Shown here piece after piece: positions 42,876 through 52,847 of a stretch of 64,000 bases of DNA. Made by a program: the position numbers and the translations under genes. The DNA is taken from contig NZ_JAODBU010000007.1 in NCBI RefSeq assembly GCF_025336545.1, positions 186,001 through 250,000 of the forward strand, in the 5' to 3' direction. This stretch comes from Eubacterium_U album. Lineage in GTDB: Bacteria > Bacillota > Clostridia > Lachnospirales > Lachnospiraceae. The notes under the pieces were generated by a model, which was not told the origin of the DNA, ran no database searches, and saw only the letters and a program-made list of their open reading frames with translations. How positions within the stretch are numbered: position 1 is the stretch's first letter; each line of letters opens with the position of its first letter.

Positions 42876-45800
42876 TTAATTCTCTTTTTCTTTCAATCTT
42901 TTATTTGCAGTTGCAAGCATAAGTTTAATTCTGTTTAACTGATTAACTTCACTTGCACCGGGATCATAGTCAACAGCAACAATATTTGCTTCTGGGTGCA
43001 TTGCACGAAGTTTTTTAATAACACCCTTTCCAACAATATGATTTGGAAGACAGGCAAAAGGTTGTGTACAAACGATGTTTGGAACTCCGTCTTTTATTAA
43101 GTGAAGCATTTCACCTGTAAGGAACCAACCCTCACCGGTTTGGTTGCCGATTGATACAACTTCTTCAGCCATTTCAGACATTTCCCAAATATCACTTGTA
43201 GGAGTGAAGTGTTTACTCTTTATCAAAGCGTCTTTAGCTGTTCTTCTGAAATATTCTATAGCTTTTATTCCAATATTGCTAAGAATAACTGATGATTTCT
43301 TGAAACCTAATTTTTCAGCTTTAAATGTAGAATTCCTAAATCCGTATAAGAAGAAGTCTACAAGGTCAGGCATAACGGCTTCAGCACCTTCAGATTCCAA
43401 TAAGTTTACAAGGTCGTTGTTAGCAGTAGGAGAGAATTTAACAAGAATTTCACCTACTATACCAACACGAGGTTTTTTAATATTCTTTACAGGAATGGCA
43501 TCAAATTCTTCAACAATCTTTTTGAGATTATTTTTATATCGCTTCATTCCAAATTTATTATCTGAAAGTTCAGCACATAATTTATCTTCCCATTTCTTAT
43601 GAAGTGCATCTGTTTCACCGGAGTTTACTTCGTAAGGTCGTGTCCTATATACAACTCTCATAAATAAGTCTCCATACATGGCTGCCTGAACTGCTTTGAC
43701 AGCAAACTTAGGAGTAAACTTAAAGCCACTATTCTTTTCAATGCCCGATAAACTAAGTGAAAGAACAGGAATATATTCTAATCCTGCTTTTTCTAATGCA
43801 CGTCTGATAAATCCGATATAGTTAGTAGCACGACATCCGCCACCTGTCTGAGTAATAACAACAGCCACTTTGTGTAAATCATATTTTCCAGATAATAATG
43901 CTTCCATAATCTGACCTACAACAATAAGTGAAGGGTAGCAGGCATCATTGTTAACATACTTAAGACCCATATCAATGCATGATTGTTCACTTGGAAGAAC
44001 TTCAAAGTTGTATCCACATGAATTCATTGCAGATTGAAGCATCTTAAAGTGAATTGGACTCATCTGAGGTGTAAGTATTGTATATTTTTCATCAAACATC
44101 TGCTTTGTAAATTCAACTTTTTTGATTGAAGATGGCTTGATGTCTCTTTGATAATTTCTTTCTTTTCTTATTCTAATGGCTGAAAGAAGAGAACGTATTC
44201 TGATTCTTGCAGCGCCTAAGTTATTAACTTCATCGATTTTAAGAACAGTGTAAATCTTTCCTGATTTAGTTAAAATATCATTTACGCAGTCAGTCGTAAC
44301 GGCATCAAGACCACATCCAAATGAATTGAGCTGAACTAAATCAAGATCATCTCTTGTTTTTACATAGTTAGCAGCTGCATAAAGTCTTGAATGGTACATC
44401 CACTGGTCAGATACAATCAAAGGTCTTTCAACAGGAGCTAAATGTGAAATAGAATCTTCTGTTAAAACGGCAAGACCATAACTGTTAATCATTTCAGGAA
44501 TACCGTGGTTGATTTCAGGGTCAACATGGTATGGACGACCTGCAAGTACGATACCGTGAAGATTATGTTCCTTTATATATGCTAATGTCTCTTCGCCTTT
44601 TTTGCGAATGTCATCTCTTGAAGCTAATAATTCTACCCATGCAGCATGTGCAGCCTGAGTAATTTCGGCTTTAGAAATATCAAATTCTTTTGAAAATTCT
44701 TCAACAAGTCGGCTTGTAATAGTTCCCTCATTTGTTAAAGCCATAAACGGATTCATAAATTTGATAGAATTATCGTTTAATTCTTCAACGTTATTTTTTA
44801 TATTTTCTGCATAAGATGTAACAATAGGGCAGTTGTAGTGGTTATTAGCATCCGGTGTTTCATTTCTTTCGTATGGTATACACGGATAGAAAATAAAATC
44901 AATACCGTTTCTGATTAACCAGGTAACATGACCGTGAGCAATCTTTGCAGGATAACATTCTGATTCACTAGGAATTGATTCAATACCTAATTCATATATT
45001 TTTCTTGAAGACTCAGGTGAGAGAACAACTCTGTATCCTAATCTTTTAAAGAAAGTAGCCCAGAATGGGAAATTCTCATACATATTAAGTACACGTGGAA
45101 TTCCTACAGTTCCTCGTTTAGCATTTTCCTCAGACAATGGTTCGTAATCAAACATTCTGTGGAATTTATATTCAAATAAGTTAGGAATGTTATCTTTATT
45201 TTTCTCTTTTCCAAGACCTTTTTCACAACGGTTTCCGCTTATGAAACGTCGTCCGTCAATAAATTTATTTATAGTAAGCATACAGTTGTTTGTACAACCT
45301 TTGCATCGTGTCATTGTTGTTGTGTAATCAAATTTGTTAATTGCATCGATAGAAAGCATTGTTGTTGCTTCGCCGTGATAACGTTCTCTTGCAATAAGGG
45401 CAGCACCAAATGCACCCATAATACCTGCAATGTCAGGACGGATAGCTTCACATCCTGATATTTTTTCAAAACTTCTTAAAACAGCATCATTGTAAAATGT
45501 TCCACCCTGAACAACAACTTTTTCCCCAAGGTCTTTAGGGTCTGTGATTTTAATAACTTTATATAAAGCATTCTTAATAACAGAATAAGCAAGTCCGGCA
45601 GAAATATCTGCAACGCTTGCACCTTCTTTTTGTGCCTGTTTTACATTTGAATTCATAAATACTGTACAACGTGTACCAAGGTCTGTAGGATTCTTTGCAA
45701 ATAAAGCTTCTTTAGCAAAATCGACAACTGAGTAATTAAGCGATTTAGCAAATGTTTCAATGAAAGAACCACAACCTGATGAGCAGGCTTCATTTAACTG

Positions 45801-47120
45801 GACGCTGTCTACAGTCTGATTCTTTATCTTAATACATTTCATGTCCTGACCGCCGATATCAAGAATACAGTCAACGTCAGGTTCAAAGAATGCAGCTGCA
45901 TAATAATGTGCAACAGTTTCAACTTCACCTTCATCAAGCATTAAAGCCGCTTTAATTAAAGCCTCACCGTATCCTGTAGAACAAGAACGTACAATTTCAG
46001 CATCTTTAGGCAATTTAGAGTAAATATCTTTAATTGCACCAATAATAGTTGCCAAAGGATTTCCATTGTTACTGCTGTAGAATGAATATAATAAAGTTCC
46101 ATCTTCTCCGACAACAGCTGCCTTAGTAGTAGTAGAACCTGAATCTATACCTAAGAAACATTTTCCTGAATAAGTGCTTAAATCACCTTTCTTTACTGTA
46201 TCTTTGTTGTGTCTTACAGTAAATTCAGTATATTCAGCTTCATTTTTAAATAAAGGTTCCATACGTTTGATTTCCATATCCATCTTAATTCCTTTAGAAA
46301 GACGGTTATACAAATCTGTTATATTAACTAAAACTTTTGAATCGTGATTCATTGCAGAACCTGTAGCAGCAAATAAATGTGAATGCTCAGGTGCAACAAT
46401 ATGTTCATCATCGAGATTAAGAGTTCTTATAAATGCATTTTTTAATTCAGGAAGGAAGTGAAGAGGTCCTCCTAAAAATGCAACTGTACCACGAATAGGT
46501 TTTCCGCATGCCAAACCCGAAATGGTCTGGTTTACAACTGCTTGGAAAATAGAAGCAGCTAAATCCTCTTTTGTAGCACCTTCGTTAATTAATGGCTGAA
46601 TATCTGTTTTGGCAAATACACCACAACGTGCGGCAATTGGATAAATTGCCTGATAATTAGCAGCGTATTCATTTAAACCACTGGCATCAGTCTGAAGAAG
46701 AGAAGCCATCTGGTCAATGAAAGAACCTGTACCACCGGCACAGATACCGTTCATACGCTGTTCAATTCCATTTGTAAAATAAATTATTTTTGCATCTTCG
46801 CCACCAAGTTCAATTGCAACATCTGTCTGAGGTGCATAATCATTTAATGCTGTAGAAACAGCTACAACCTCCTGAACAAATGGAACTCCTAAGTGCTTTG
46901 ACAAAGTAAGTCCGCCTGAACCTGTAATCATAGGTGATAAGGTAATGTCACCTAATTTTTCTTTAGCCTTTTTTAATAATCCGGCTAAAGTTTCCTGAAT
47001 ATTTGCATAGTGACGCTCATAGTCAGCAAACATAATTTCATTATCATTATTTAAAATTGCAATTTTTACAGTTGTTGAGCCAATGTCAATACCAAGGCTG
47101 TAATATGCTTTATCATTCAT
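42876..47120 (-). CDS. Large acyl-CoA dehydratase activase-like protein (two BadF/HgdC ATPase domains, DUF2229, HgdB-like tail)
   Basis: The 1414-residue protein carries two ASKHA-type ATPase domains, at about 7-265 (SLGIDIGSTTVKIAIL, IELGGEDAK) and 320-580 (FLGIDSGSTTTKAAVV, LDIGGQDMK). Each retains the [4Fe-4S] ligand Cys pairs seen in activases (NGICAGGTGSF with AARCGVFAK, and NEACSSGCGSF with GTRCTVF). A CKGCTNNC cysteine cluster near residue 605 follows. Next come a DUF2229 region (about 650-870) and a C-terminal part resembling dehydratase subunits (about 990-1400). Such proteins are thought to drive low-potential electron transfer with ATP. The substrate is unknown. The start follows GAGGAAGG (minus strand). 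Confidence 0.88.
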   Translation of the reverse strand: MNDKAYYSLGIDIGSTTVKIAILNNDNEIMFADYERHYANIQETLAGLLKKAKEKLGDITLSPMITGSGGLTLSKHLGVPFVQEVVAVSTALNDYAPQTDVAIELGGEDAKIIYFTNGIEQRMNGICAGGTGSFIDQMASLLQTDASGLNEYAANYQAIYPIAARCGVFAKTDIQPLINEGATKEDLAASIFQAVVNQTISGLACGKPIRGTVAFLGGPLHFLPELKNAFIRTLNLDDEHIVAPEHSHLFAATGSAMNHDSKVLVNITDLYNRLSKGIKMDMEIKRMEPLFKNEAEYTEFTVRHNKDTVKKGDLSTYSGKCFLGIDSGSTTTKAAVVGEDGTLLYSFYSSNNGNPLATIIGAIKDIYSKLPKDAEIVRSCSTGYGEALIKAALMLDEGEVETVAHYYAAAFFEPDVDCILDIGGQDMKCIKIKNQTVDSVQLNEACSSGCGSFIETFAKSLNYSVVDFAKEALFAKNPTDLGTRCTVFMNSNVKQAQKEGASVADISAGLAYSVIKNALYKVIKITDPKDLGEKVVVQGGTFYNDAVLRSFEKISGCEAIRPDIAGIMGAFGAALIARERYHGEATTMLSIDAINKFDYTTTMTRCKGCTNNCMLTINKFIDGRRFISGNRCEKGLGKEKNKDNIPNLFEYKFHRMFDYEPLSEENAKRGTVGIPRVLNMYENFPFWATFFKRLGYRVVLSPESSRKIYELGIESIPSESECYPAKIAHGHVTWLIRNGIDFIFYPCIPYERNETPDANNHYNCPIVTSYAENIKNNVEELNDNSIKFMNPFMALTNEGTITSRLVEEFSKEFDISKAEITQAAHAAWVELLASRDDIRKKGEETLAYIKEHNLHGIVLAGRPYHVDPEINHGIPEMINSYGLAVLTEDSISHLAPVERPLIVSDQWMYHSRLYAAANYVKTRDDLDLVQLNSFGCGLDAVTTDCVNDILTKSGKIYTVLKIDEVNNLGAARIRIRSLLSAIRIRKERNYQRDIKPSSIKKVEFTKQMFDEKYTILTPQMSPIHFKMLQSAMNSCGYNFEVLPSEQSCIDMGLKYVNNDACYPSLIVVGQIMEALLSGKYDLHKVAVVITQTGGGCRATNYIGFIRRALEKAGLEYIPVLSLSLSGIEKNSGFKFTPKFAVKAVQAAMYGDLFMRVVYRTRPYEVNSGETDALHKKWEDKLCAELSDNKFGMKRYKNNLKKIVEEFDAIPVKNIKKPRVGIVGEILVKFSPTANNDLVNLLESEGAEAVMPDLVDFFLYGFRNSTFKAEKLGFKKSSVILSNIGIKAIEYFRRTAKDALIKSKHFTPTSDIWEMSEMAEEVVSIGNQTGEGWFLTGEMLHLIKDGVPNIVCTQPFACLPNHIVGKGVIKKLRAMHPEANIVAVDYDPGASEVNQLNRIKLMLATANKRLKEKEN

Positions 47121-47390
47121 TGTTGTTTACCTTCCTCTTAAGTTATAAAAATCCATAAACGTTATACATTATATTATAATTTGCGACAAATAACAACATA
47201 TAAATAAGTACATAAGAGTAACAAATTTGTGAATTGTTTTTAAAAATGTCCTGATTTTTTAATTAAAATTTAACAATCAGGGTGTAACATTTTAATGTGC
47301 CAAAAAAGATATGTAAAAAATGTATTGTATGTTTGACAAAAGATACTAATAAAATTATACTTGTATAAGATTTTAGAATAGGAGATTTCT

Positions 47391-48314
47391 ATGAAACAAT
47401 CAAACTTTGAAAGAAAATTCAGCAGATACGCAATTAGCAATTTATCCCTATATTTAGTAATCGGATATGCCATAGGTTATGCAATTTATTATTTGTTCCC
47501 GGATTTATATGAATATATTACATTTGATCCATATTTAATATTACATGGACAGATTTGGAGACTTGTATCATGGGTAGTTACAATGCCTGAGGCATTAGGT
47601 CTGTTTACTATAATTATGCTTTTCTTTTATTATTCAGTAGGAAACAATCTTGAATATACATGGGGAAAGTATCGATATAACGTATACATTTTTTCAGGAA
47701 TGCTATTTACGATTATAGGTGCATTTCTTTTATATGCAATTTTAATAATAATGTGTAACACAACAGGTGAATATGAGACAGTGTTAAATGCAGTTGGCAT
47801 GAGCTATAGTGGCACAAGTGTAACGGATTTAGCAGTAATATATAGAGGTATTGGCATGGGAATAGGTAATTTTGTAAGTACCTATTATATCAATATGTCA
47901 ATATTCCTTGCATTTGCAGCTACCTATCCTAATGCAGAGGTATTGCTTTATTTCATAATTCCTATAAAGGTAAAATGGTTAGGAGTATTATATGGAGCAT
48001 TCATATTTGCGGAAATTCTCCAGGGTTCATGGGTAACAAGAATGATGGTAATTACATCGTTACTTAATTTTATGATTTTCTTCTTGCAAACAAGAAATAA
48101 ATTATCACCATATCAGATAAAACGAAAAAGAGAATATCGAAAGAATATACGTCAGGCTACACAGCCTAAATATGAAAATGGCGCTAAGCATAAATGTGCA
48201 ATCTGTGGAAGAACAGAATTAGATGATCCTAATTTAACTTTCAGATATTGTTCAAAATGTAGTGGAAATAAAGAGTACTGTCAGGACCATTTATTTACAC
48301 ATACACATTGTTAA
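47391..48314 (+). CDS. Rhomboid-like membrane protein with C-terminal zinc-ribbon-like tail
   Basis: The 307-residue protein has about six membrane helices (residues 15-230) and then a basic linker (KRKREYRKNIRQATQPK). A Cys/His-rich tail follows (CAICG, 14 residues, CSKC, then YC and HTHC). The helices show rhomboid-fold hints (ILHGQIWRLVSWVVTMPEALGLFTIIMLFFYYSVGNNLEYTWGKYRYNVYIFSGM), but I see no GxSG catalytic serine and no matching His, so it is probably not an active protease. The tail likely binds zinc on the cytoplasmic side. Its function is unknown. malQ follows after 25 bases, so the two may be cotranscribed. Confidence 0.8.
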   Translation: MKQSNFERKFSRYAISNLSLYLVIGYAIGYAIYYLFPDLYEYITFDPYLILHGQIWRLVSWVVTMPEALGLFTIIMLFFYYSVGNNLEYTWGKYRYNVYIFSGMLFTIIGAFLLYAILIIMCNTTGEYETVLNAVGMSYSGTSVTDLAVIYRGIGMGIGNFVSTYYINMSIFLAFAATYPNAEVLLYFIIPIKVKWLGVLYGAFIFAEILQGSWVTRMMVITSLLNFMIFFLQTRNKLSPYQIKRKREYRKNIRQATQPKYENGAKHKCAICGRTELDDPNLTFRYCSKCSGNKEYCQDHLFTHTHC

Positions 48315-48339
48315 TTGAAAATGGAGGAATAAAATATAT

Positions 48340-49836
48340 ATGGCTCAAAAAGAATTTGAAAGAGGTGCGGGAATATTGATGCATATTAGTAGTATTCCTT
48401 CACCTTACGGAATAGGTTCTTTTGGAAAAAATGCATATGAATTTGTTGACAGATTAGTTGCTGCGAGACAAAAGTACTGGCAGGTTCTGCCACTTGGAAC
48501 AACAAGTTATGGAGACAGCCCATACGCTTCTTTTTCTGCGTTTGCAGGTAATCCTTATTTTATCGATTTGGATACATTAATTGAAGAAGGTCTTATTACA
48601 AAAGAATATGTAGATAGTTTTAGATGGAACATTGAAGAACAGTATGTTGACTATGGTTTGATATATAATTCCAGATTTATTGTTTTAAAAGAAGCTTATA
48701 AGAATAGTAATCACAAGGCATTGAAAGAATATAAAGAATTTGTTAAAGAAAATGATTTTTGGCTTGATGATTACTGCTTGTATTGTGTATGCAAAAATGA
48801 TGCTGAGTCGACTTCGTGGCAGGATTGGGAAGAGGATATAAGATTCAGAAAGCAGGAAGCATTAGATAAAAAGATAGAAGAATTTTCAGATGAACTGGAT
48901 TTTTATAGGTTTTTACAGTTTAAATTCTTCGAACAATGGTTTAAACTAAAAGAGTATGCCAACGAAAAAGGAATCGAAATAATAGGAGACATTCCTATTT
49001 ATGTTGCTATGGATTCAGCAGATGTATGGTCTCATCCTGAAATTTTTCAGCTAGATGAGAATCTGGAGGCAAAAAAAGTGGCAGGAGTTCCGCCGGATGC
49101 TTTTTCTGATTTAGGTCAGAGATGGGGAAATCCGTTATATGATTGGAAAAAGTTAGAAAAAGATGATTTTTCATGGTGGCGAAAGAGAATGGAACACTCC
49201 GCAAAATTATACGATATAGTAAGAATTGATCATTTTATCGGAATGACAAAATACTATACAATACCTGCAGAAGATGAGGATGCCAGAAACGGAAAATGGG
49301 AAAAAGGTCCGGGAATGAAACTTATAAAAGCGATATCGCAAGCAATAGGAGACAAGAAAATCATTGCTGAAGATTTAGGTGTAAAAATACCTGAAGTAGT
49401 GGAAGTCCTTGAAAAGAGTGGATTTCCTGGAATGAAGGTTTTAGAATTTGCATTTGACGGAGACAGAAAGAATGATCATTTGCCATATTTTTGGACGCAG
49501 AATACTGTGGGTTATGGTGGAACTCATGATAACGATACCTTAATGGGATATTTTACAGGTTTGCAATATTGGGAGTTAGGATACATAAGAGAGTTCTTAG
49601 AATGTAGACATGGCTCGATTGAAGATATTGTGGATAAATTATTTACATGCGCCTATGCCAGCGTGGCGAATGTTGTAATATTCCAAATGCAGGATGTTTT
49701 AAAAGTTGGCAATATTGGCAGAATGAATCTGCCATCATCAATGGGAGCTAACTGGCGTTGGAGAATGACCAAAAACCAGTTTGGTGATAAAGAAGTTGAG
49801 AGACTTAGATATTTAACCGATATATACGGCAGATAA
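48340..49836 (+). CDS. malQ: 4-alpha-glucanotransferase (amylomaltase, GH77)
   Basis: The 498-residue enzyme has the GH77 start RGAGILMHISSIPSPYGIGSFG, KYWQVLPLGTTSYGDSPYASFSAFAGNPYFIDLD, the barrel segments DIPIYVAMDSADVWSHPEIFQLD, the nucleophile Asp region YDIVRIDHFIGM and the acid/base segment IIAEDLGVKIPEV, with GYGGTHDNDTLMGYF later. It transfers maltooligosaccharide chains during glycogen or maltodextrin metabolism. GGAGG lies at 48323-48327, giving a rather long 12-base spacing to the ATG. It is followed by lysA after 20 bases. Confidence 0.96.
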   Translation: MAQKEFERGAGILMHISSIPSPYGIGSFGKNAYEFVDRLVAARQKYWQVLPLGTTSYGDSPYASFSAFAGNPYFIDLDTLIEEGLITKEYVDSFRWNIEEQYVDYGLIYNSRFIVLKEAYKNSNHKALKEYKEFVKENDFWLDDYCLYCVCKNDAESTSWQDWEEDIRFRKQEALDKKIEEFSDELDFYRFLQFKFFEQWFKLKEYANEKGIEIIGDIPIYVAMDSADVWSHPEIFQLDENLEAKKVAGVPPDAFSDLGQRWGNPLYDWKKLEKDDFSWWRKRMEHSAKLYDIVRIDHFIGMTKYYTIPAEDEDARNGKWEKGPGMKLIKAISQAIGDKKIIAEDLGVKIPEVVEVLEKSGFPGMKVLEFAFDGDRKNDHLPYFWTQNTVGYGGTHDNDTLMGYFTGLQYWELGYIREFLECRHGSIEDIVDKLFTCAYASVANVVIFQMQDVLKVGNIGRMNLPSSMGANWRWRMTKNQFGDKEVERLRYLTDIYGR

Positions 49837-49856
49837 TTATTAGGAGGACTGAAAAA

Positions 49857-51113
49857 ATGGAAAAGAAACCGTTTGTAACACTTGAACAACTTAAGGAAAT
49901 TGAAAAGACTTATCCTACGCCATATCATATTTATGATGAAAAGGGTTTTATGGAGAATGCAAGAAAAGTTAATGAAGCATTTTCATGGAATAAGGGATTT
50001 AGAGAATATTTTGCTGTTAAAGCTGAACCAAATCCATTTATCATAAAGAAGTTAAAAGAAGTCGGATGTGGTGTTGACTGTTCATCATATACAGAACTTA
50101 TGATTGCTGACAAATTAGGTTTTAGAGACGATGAGATTATGTTCTCTTCAAATGAAACACCTGAAGGTGAATTTGGATACTGCGCAAAGCTTGGTGGAAT
50201 TATTAATCTTGATGATATTACAATGATTGATTTCATGGAAAAAGAAGCAGGCATTCCTGAAACTGTAAGTTGCAGATATAATCCGGGTGGAGTTTTTGAA
50301 GCATGTAACGGAATTATGGACAATCCGGGAGATGCTAAATATGGAATGACTCACGAACAGATTATTGAAGCTTACAAGATTTTAAAAGAAAAAGGCGTAA
50401 AGAATTTTGGAATTCATGCATTTTTAGCTAGTAATACAGTTACAAATGAATATTATCCAAGACTTGCCAAGACAATCTTTGAGCTTGCAGTTGAATTAAA
50501 AGAAAAGACAGGAGCACACATTAAATTCATCAATTTATCAGGTGGTGTTGGAATACCTTACAGACCTGATCAGGAACCAAATGACATTATGGTTATTGGT
50601 GAGGGAGTAAGAAAAGTATACGAAGAGGTACTTACACCGGCAGGAATGGACGATGTAGCTATTTATACTGAAATGGGAAGATTTATGATGGGACCATACG
50701 GTGCACTTGTAACAAAAGCCGTACATGAAAAGCATATTTACAAAGAATATATTGGCGTAGATGCATGTGCTGCTAACTTGATGAGACCAGCAATGTATGG
50801 AGCTTACCATCATATTACTGTTATGGGTAAGGAAAATGAACCTTGCGACCATACATATGATATTGTTGGTTCATTATGCGAAAATAATGACAAATTTGCA
50901 GTAGACAGAAAATTGCCAAAGATTGATATGGGAGATTTCCTTGTAATTCATGATTCAGGAGCTCATGGATTCTCGATGGGATATAATTATAACGGAAGAC
51001 TTCGTTCTGCAGAATTATTGTTACAGGAAGATGGAAGCGTAAAATTAATTCGTAGAGCAGAAACTCCAAAAGATTATTTTGCTACATTTGATTTCTGTGA
51101 CATTATGAAATAG
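49857..51113 (+). CDS. lysA: Diaminopimelate decarboxylase
   Basis: The 418-residue fold type III PLP decarboxylase forms lysine from meso-diaminopimelate. It has TPYHIYDEKGFMENARKVNEAF, the PLP Lys55 in YFAVKAEPNPFII, GCGVDCSSYTELMIA and FGIHAFLASNT. LSGGVGIPYRPDQ, YTEMGRFMMGP, VDACAANLMRPAMYGAYHHI and the second active-site Cys in DIVGSLCENNDKF follow. Compared with many LysA proteins it has an insertion-free, compact C-terminus (GFSMGYNYNGRLRSAEL). A LysA-like decarboxylase of a different substrate is possible but unlikely. The gene lies in a malQ-lysA-unknown operon. Confidence 0.93.
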   Translation: MEKKPFVTLEQLKEIEKTYPTPYHIYDEKGFMENARKVNEAFSWNKGFREYFAVKAEPNPFIIKKLKEVGCGVDCSSYTELMIADKLGFRDDEIMFSSNETPEGEFGYCAKLGGIINLDDITMIDFMEKEAGIPETVSCRYNPGGVFEACNGIMDNPGDAKYGMTHEQIIEAYKILKEKGVKNFGIHAFLASNTVTNEYYPRLAKTIFELAVELKEKTGAHIKFINLSGGVGIPYRPDQEPNDIMVIGEGVRKVYEEVLTPAGMDDVAIYTEMGRFMMGPYGALVTKAVHEKHIYKEYIGVDACAANLMRPAMYGAYHHITVMGKENEPCDHTYDIVGSLCENNDKFAVDRKLPKIDMGDFLVIHDSGAHGFSMGYNYNGRLRSAELLLQEDGSVKLIRRAETPKDYFATFDFCDIMK

Positions 51114-51127
51114 TCATGGAGGAAAAT

Positions 51128-52492
51128 ATGAGACAGATAATTAATGAGATTTCTAAGGGTAAAAATATAGATGATAATCTAAAAAAATATGCAGATGGAT
51201 TTAGTAAAATAAATAATAAATTTGCATATATCAGACTTGCGCTTAACTACTATACTTTTTTGCAGATGCAGCAGGATGAAAATGATGTAATAAGTTCTGA
51301 TATTGTCTTAGAATTAAATAAGATGAATGAAGTTATTGCAGACATGAGTGAAGAAGATATAAGTGTAGTTGAGGATATGCGTAATAACATCATTAGAAAA
51401 ATGCAGGCCTTAACATATTATGTAGATAAGTATAATGTATACGAATTTGCGTACAACAGAGTTGAATATAAATATCACGATTATGATATGCCGGCAAATT
51501 ATAGTGATGAAGAATTTACAAGAAAAATAATGAAGTATATATTCGATGATGAAGACACAACTATAATTAACAGTAAAATATGTGAAATTATAGGTCAGCT
51601 TCCAATCAGAATGACTAAATCAAAGTTTTTTGAATATGTAAATTCGGGATTAGATGTATATAATCAGGGCGAAAAGAGTAGTTTAGATGATTTTGTTTAT
51701 AGAATAAGAACAAGTGCTATTTTACAAGAAAAGGAAGATTATAAACTTTTATATCCGGAAATTCATGATACATTTGAAGAATTAGATAAATATGATTTGA
51801 AGAATATAACAGAAGATGAAGTTAATGAATTTTCTGAAAAATTATCAGAGTTAACAGCTTATATTGATGATAATGTGTCTGCAAATATGATGATGCAGGA
51901 ATTGATTAATGATGTTTTGCTTGTGCTATATACATCAGAGAGTCAGGAAAATGATGACATTACAGCAATATGTAGCGAAGTTGTCAGTGAAACTAATTTG
52001 ATGTTTACAGGAAAATTTGCTCATAAGACAAACGAAGAATTAGAGGCGATGTTTGTCAAATTAGAAGGTAAACAGGAAGAACTTTATCACAATATAATGA
52101 ATTACGATATTGTTGACCAGATATTAGATAAGAATAAAGATGACATTATCAGAAATAATCTTGAAAAAACATATGAAAAGGTATCAAGACTTCCTCTGTT
52201 AAATTCAGACAGTTTATTTGTGGAATTTGACAAAAAACAGGATAAGGATAAGGTAAATGAAGAATATTTAGAAAAGGTAAAGGAAAATCTGTACAAAGAA
52301 TTTATCGACAAATTCGCTAATAGTCAGAGACTGATAAAGAAGTCAATAATGTCTGCAACATTGAGTGAATTACCTGTATTTTTCAACAATATAAGTGAAT
52401 TACAGGATTTCGTATACAATTGTTTAAAGGGATGTACTGATATGGCAGAAAAAAAAGGATGCTTAGAAATTATTTCATCGATGATTGTATAA
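51128..52492 (+). CDS. Uncharacterised protein, 454 residues, helical and acidic
   Basis: I do not recognise this protein. It is largely alpha-helical, acidic (rich in Glu, Asp, Asn and Lys), and has no membrane segment or signal peptide, so it is probably cytoplasmic. I see no catalytic motif. Segments such as DDNVSANMMMQELINDVLLVLY and RLIKKSIMSATLSELPVFFNNISELQDFVYNCLKGC near the C-terminus are distinctive. The start at 51128 is chosen because GGAGG at 51118-51122 precedes it by five bases, rather than the ATG at 51116 that overlaps the ribosome binding site. It follows lysA by 14 bases and is followed by another unrecognised gene. Confidence 0.7.
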   Translation: MRQIINEISKGKNIDDNLKKYADGFSKINNKFAYIRLALNYYTFLQMQQDENDVISSDIVLELNKMNEVIADMSEEDISVVEDMRNNIIRKMQALTYYVDKYNVYEFAYNRVEYKYHDYDMPANYSDEEFTRKIMKYIFDDEDTTIINSKICEIIGQLPIRMTKSKFFEYVNSGLDVYNQGEKSSLDDFVYRIRTSAILQEKEDYKLLYPEIHDTFEELDKYDLKNITEDEVNEFSEKLSELTAYIDDNVSANMMMQELINDVLLVLYTSESQENDDITAICSEVVSETNLMFTGKFAHKTNEELEAMFVKLEGKQEELYHNIMNYDIVDQILDKNKDDIIRNNLEKTYEKVSRLPLLNSDSLFVEFDKKQDKDKVNEEYLEKVKENLYKEFIDKFANSQRLIKKSIMSATLSELPVFFNNISELQDFVYNCLKGCTDMAEKKGCLEIISSMIV

Positions 52493-52504
52493 ATGGAGGT
52501 GCAT

Positions 52505-52828
52505 ATGAAATGGTGCGATGATTTGTATATAGGACATGAAGCAATGGACGATAAGGATAATATTGTCTCTAAAATAAAAGAAGGAAAAATGCAGTTTAAT
52601 ATTTATGTATTGGCTGCACCCTTCAATGATACGGATGTCCTTGACATTTATCCGTCATATGTGCTCTTACAAAAGAGATATCTTAATTCGGAACTTATGA
52701 TTTATGGTATAGCTAAAGGCAAGGAAGAAGCTTATGATATGACCCAGTTGATTATTATGGATTGTTTCCGCGCAACCGGACAATTTAAACTAAAGGAATA
52801 TATGGAAAATAATCATAGTTTCACTTGA
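52505..52828 (+). CDS. Uncharacterised protein, 107 residues
   Basis: I do not recognise this protein. It starts MKWCDDLYIGHEAMDDKDNIVSKIKEGKMQFNIYVLAAP, and has the segments PSYVLLQKRYLNSELMIYGIAKGKEEAYDMTQLIIMDCFRATG and a polar C-terminus. It is compact, mixed alpha/beta in appearance, and has no membrane segment. The start at 52505 uses GGAGGT at 52495-52500 (spacing about five bases). It lies 12 bases after the 454-residue protein and 19 before the DUF2953 gene, so the four genes after lysA appear to be one transcript. Confidence 0.72.
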   Translation: MKWCDDLYIGHEAMDDKDNIVSKIKEGKMQFNIYVLAAPFNDTDVLDIYPSYVLLQKRYLNSELMIYGIAKGKEEAYDMTQLIIMDCFRATGQFKLKEYMENNHSFT

Positions 52829-52847
52829 TTGCAGCAGAAGGAGTAAA

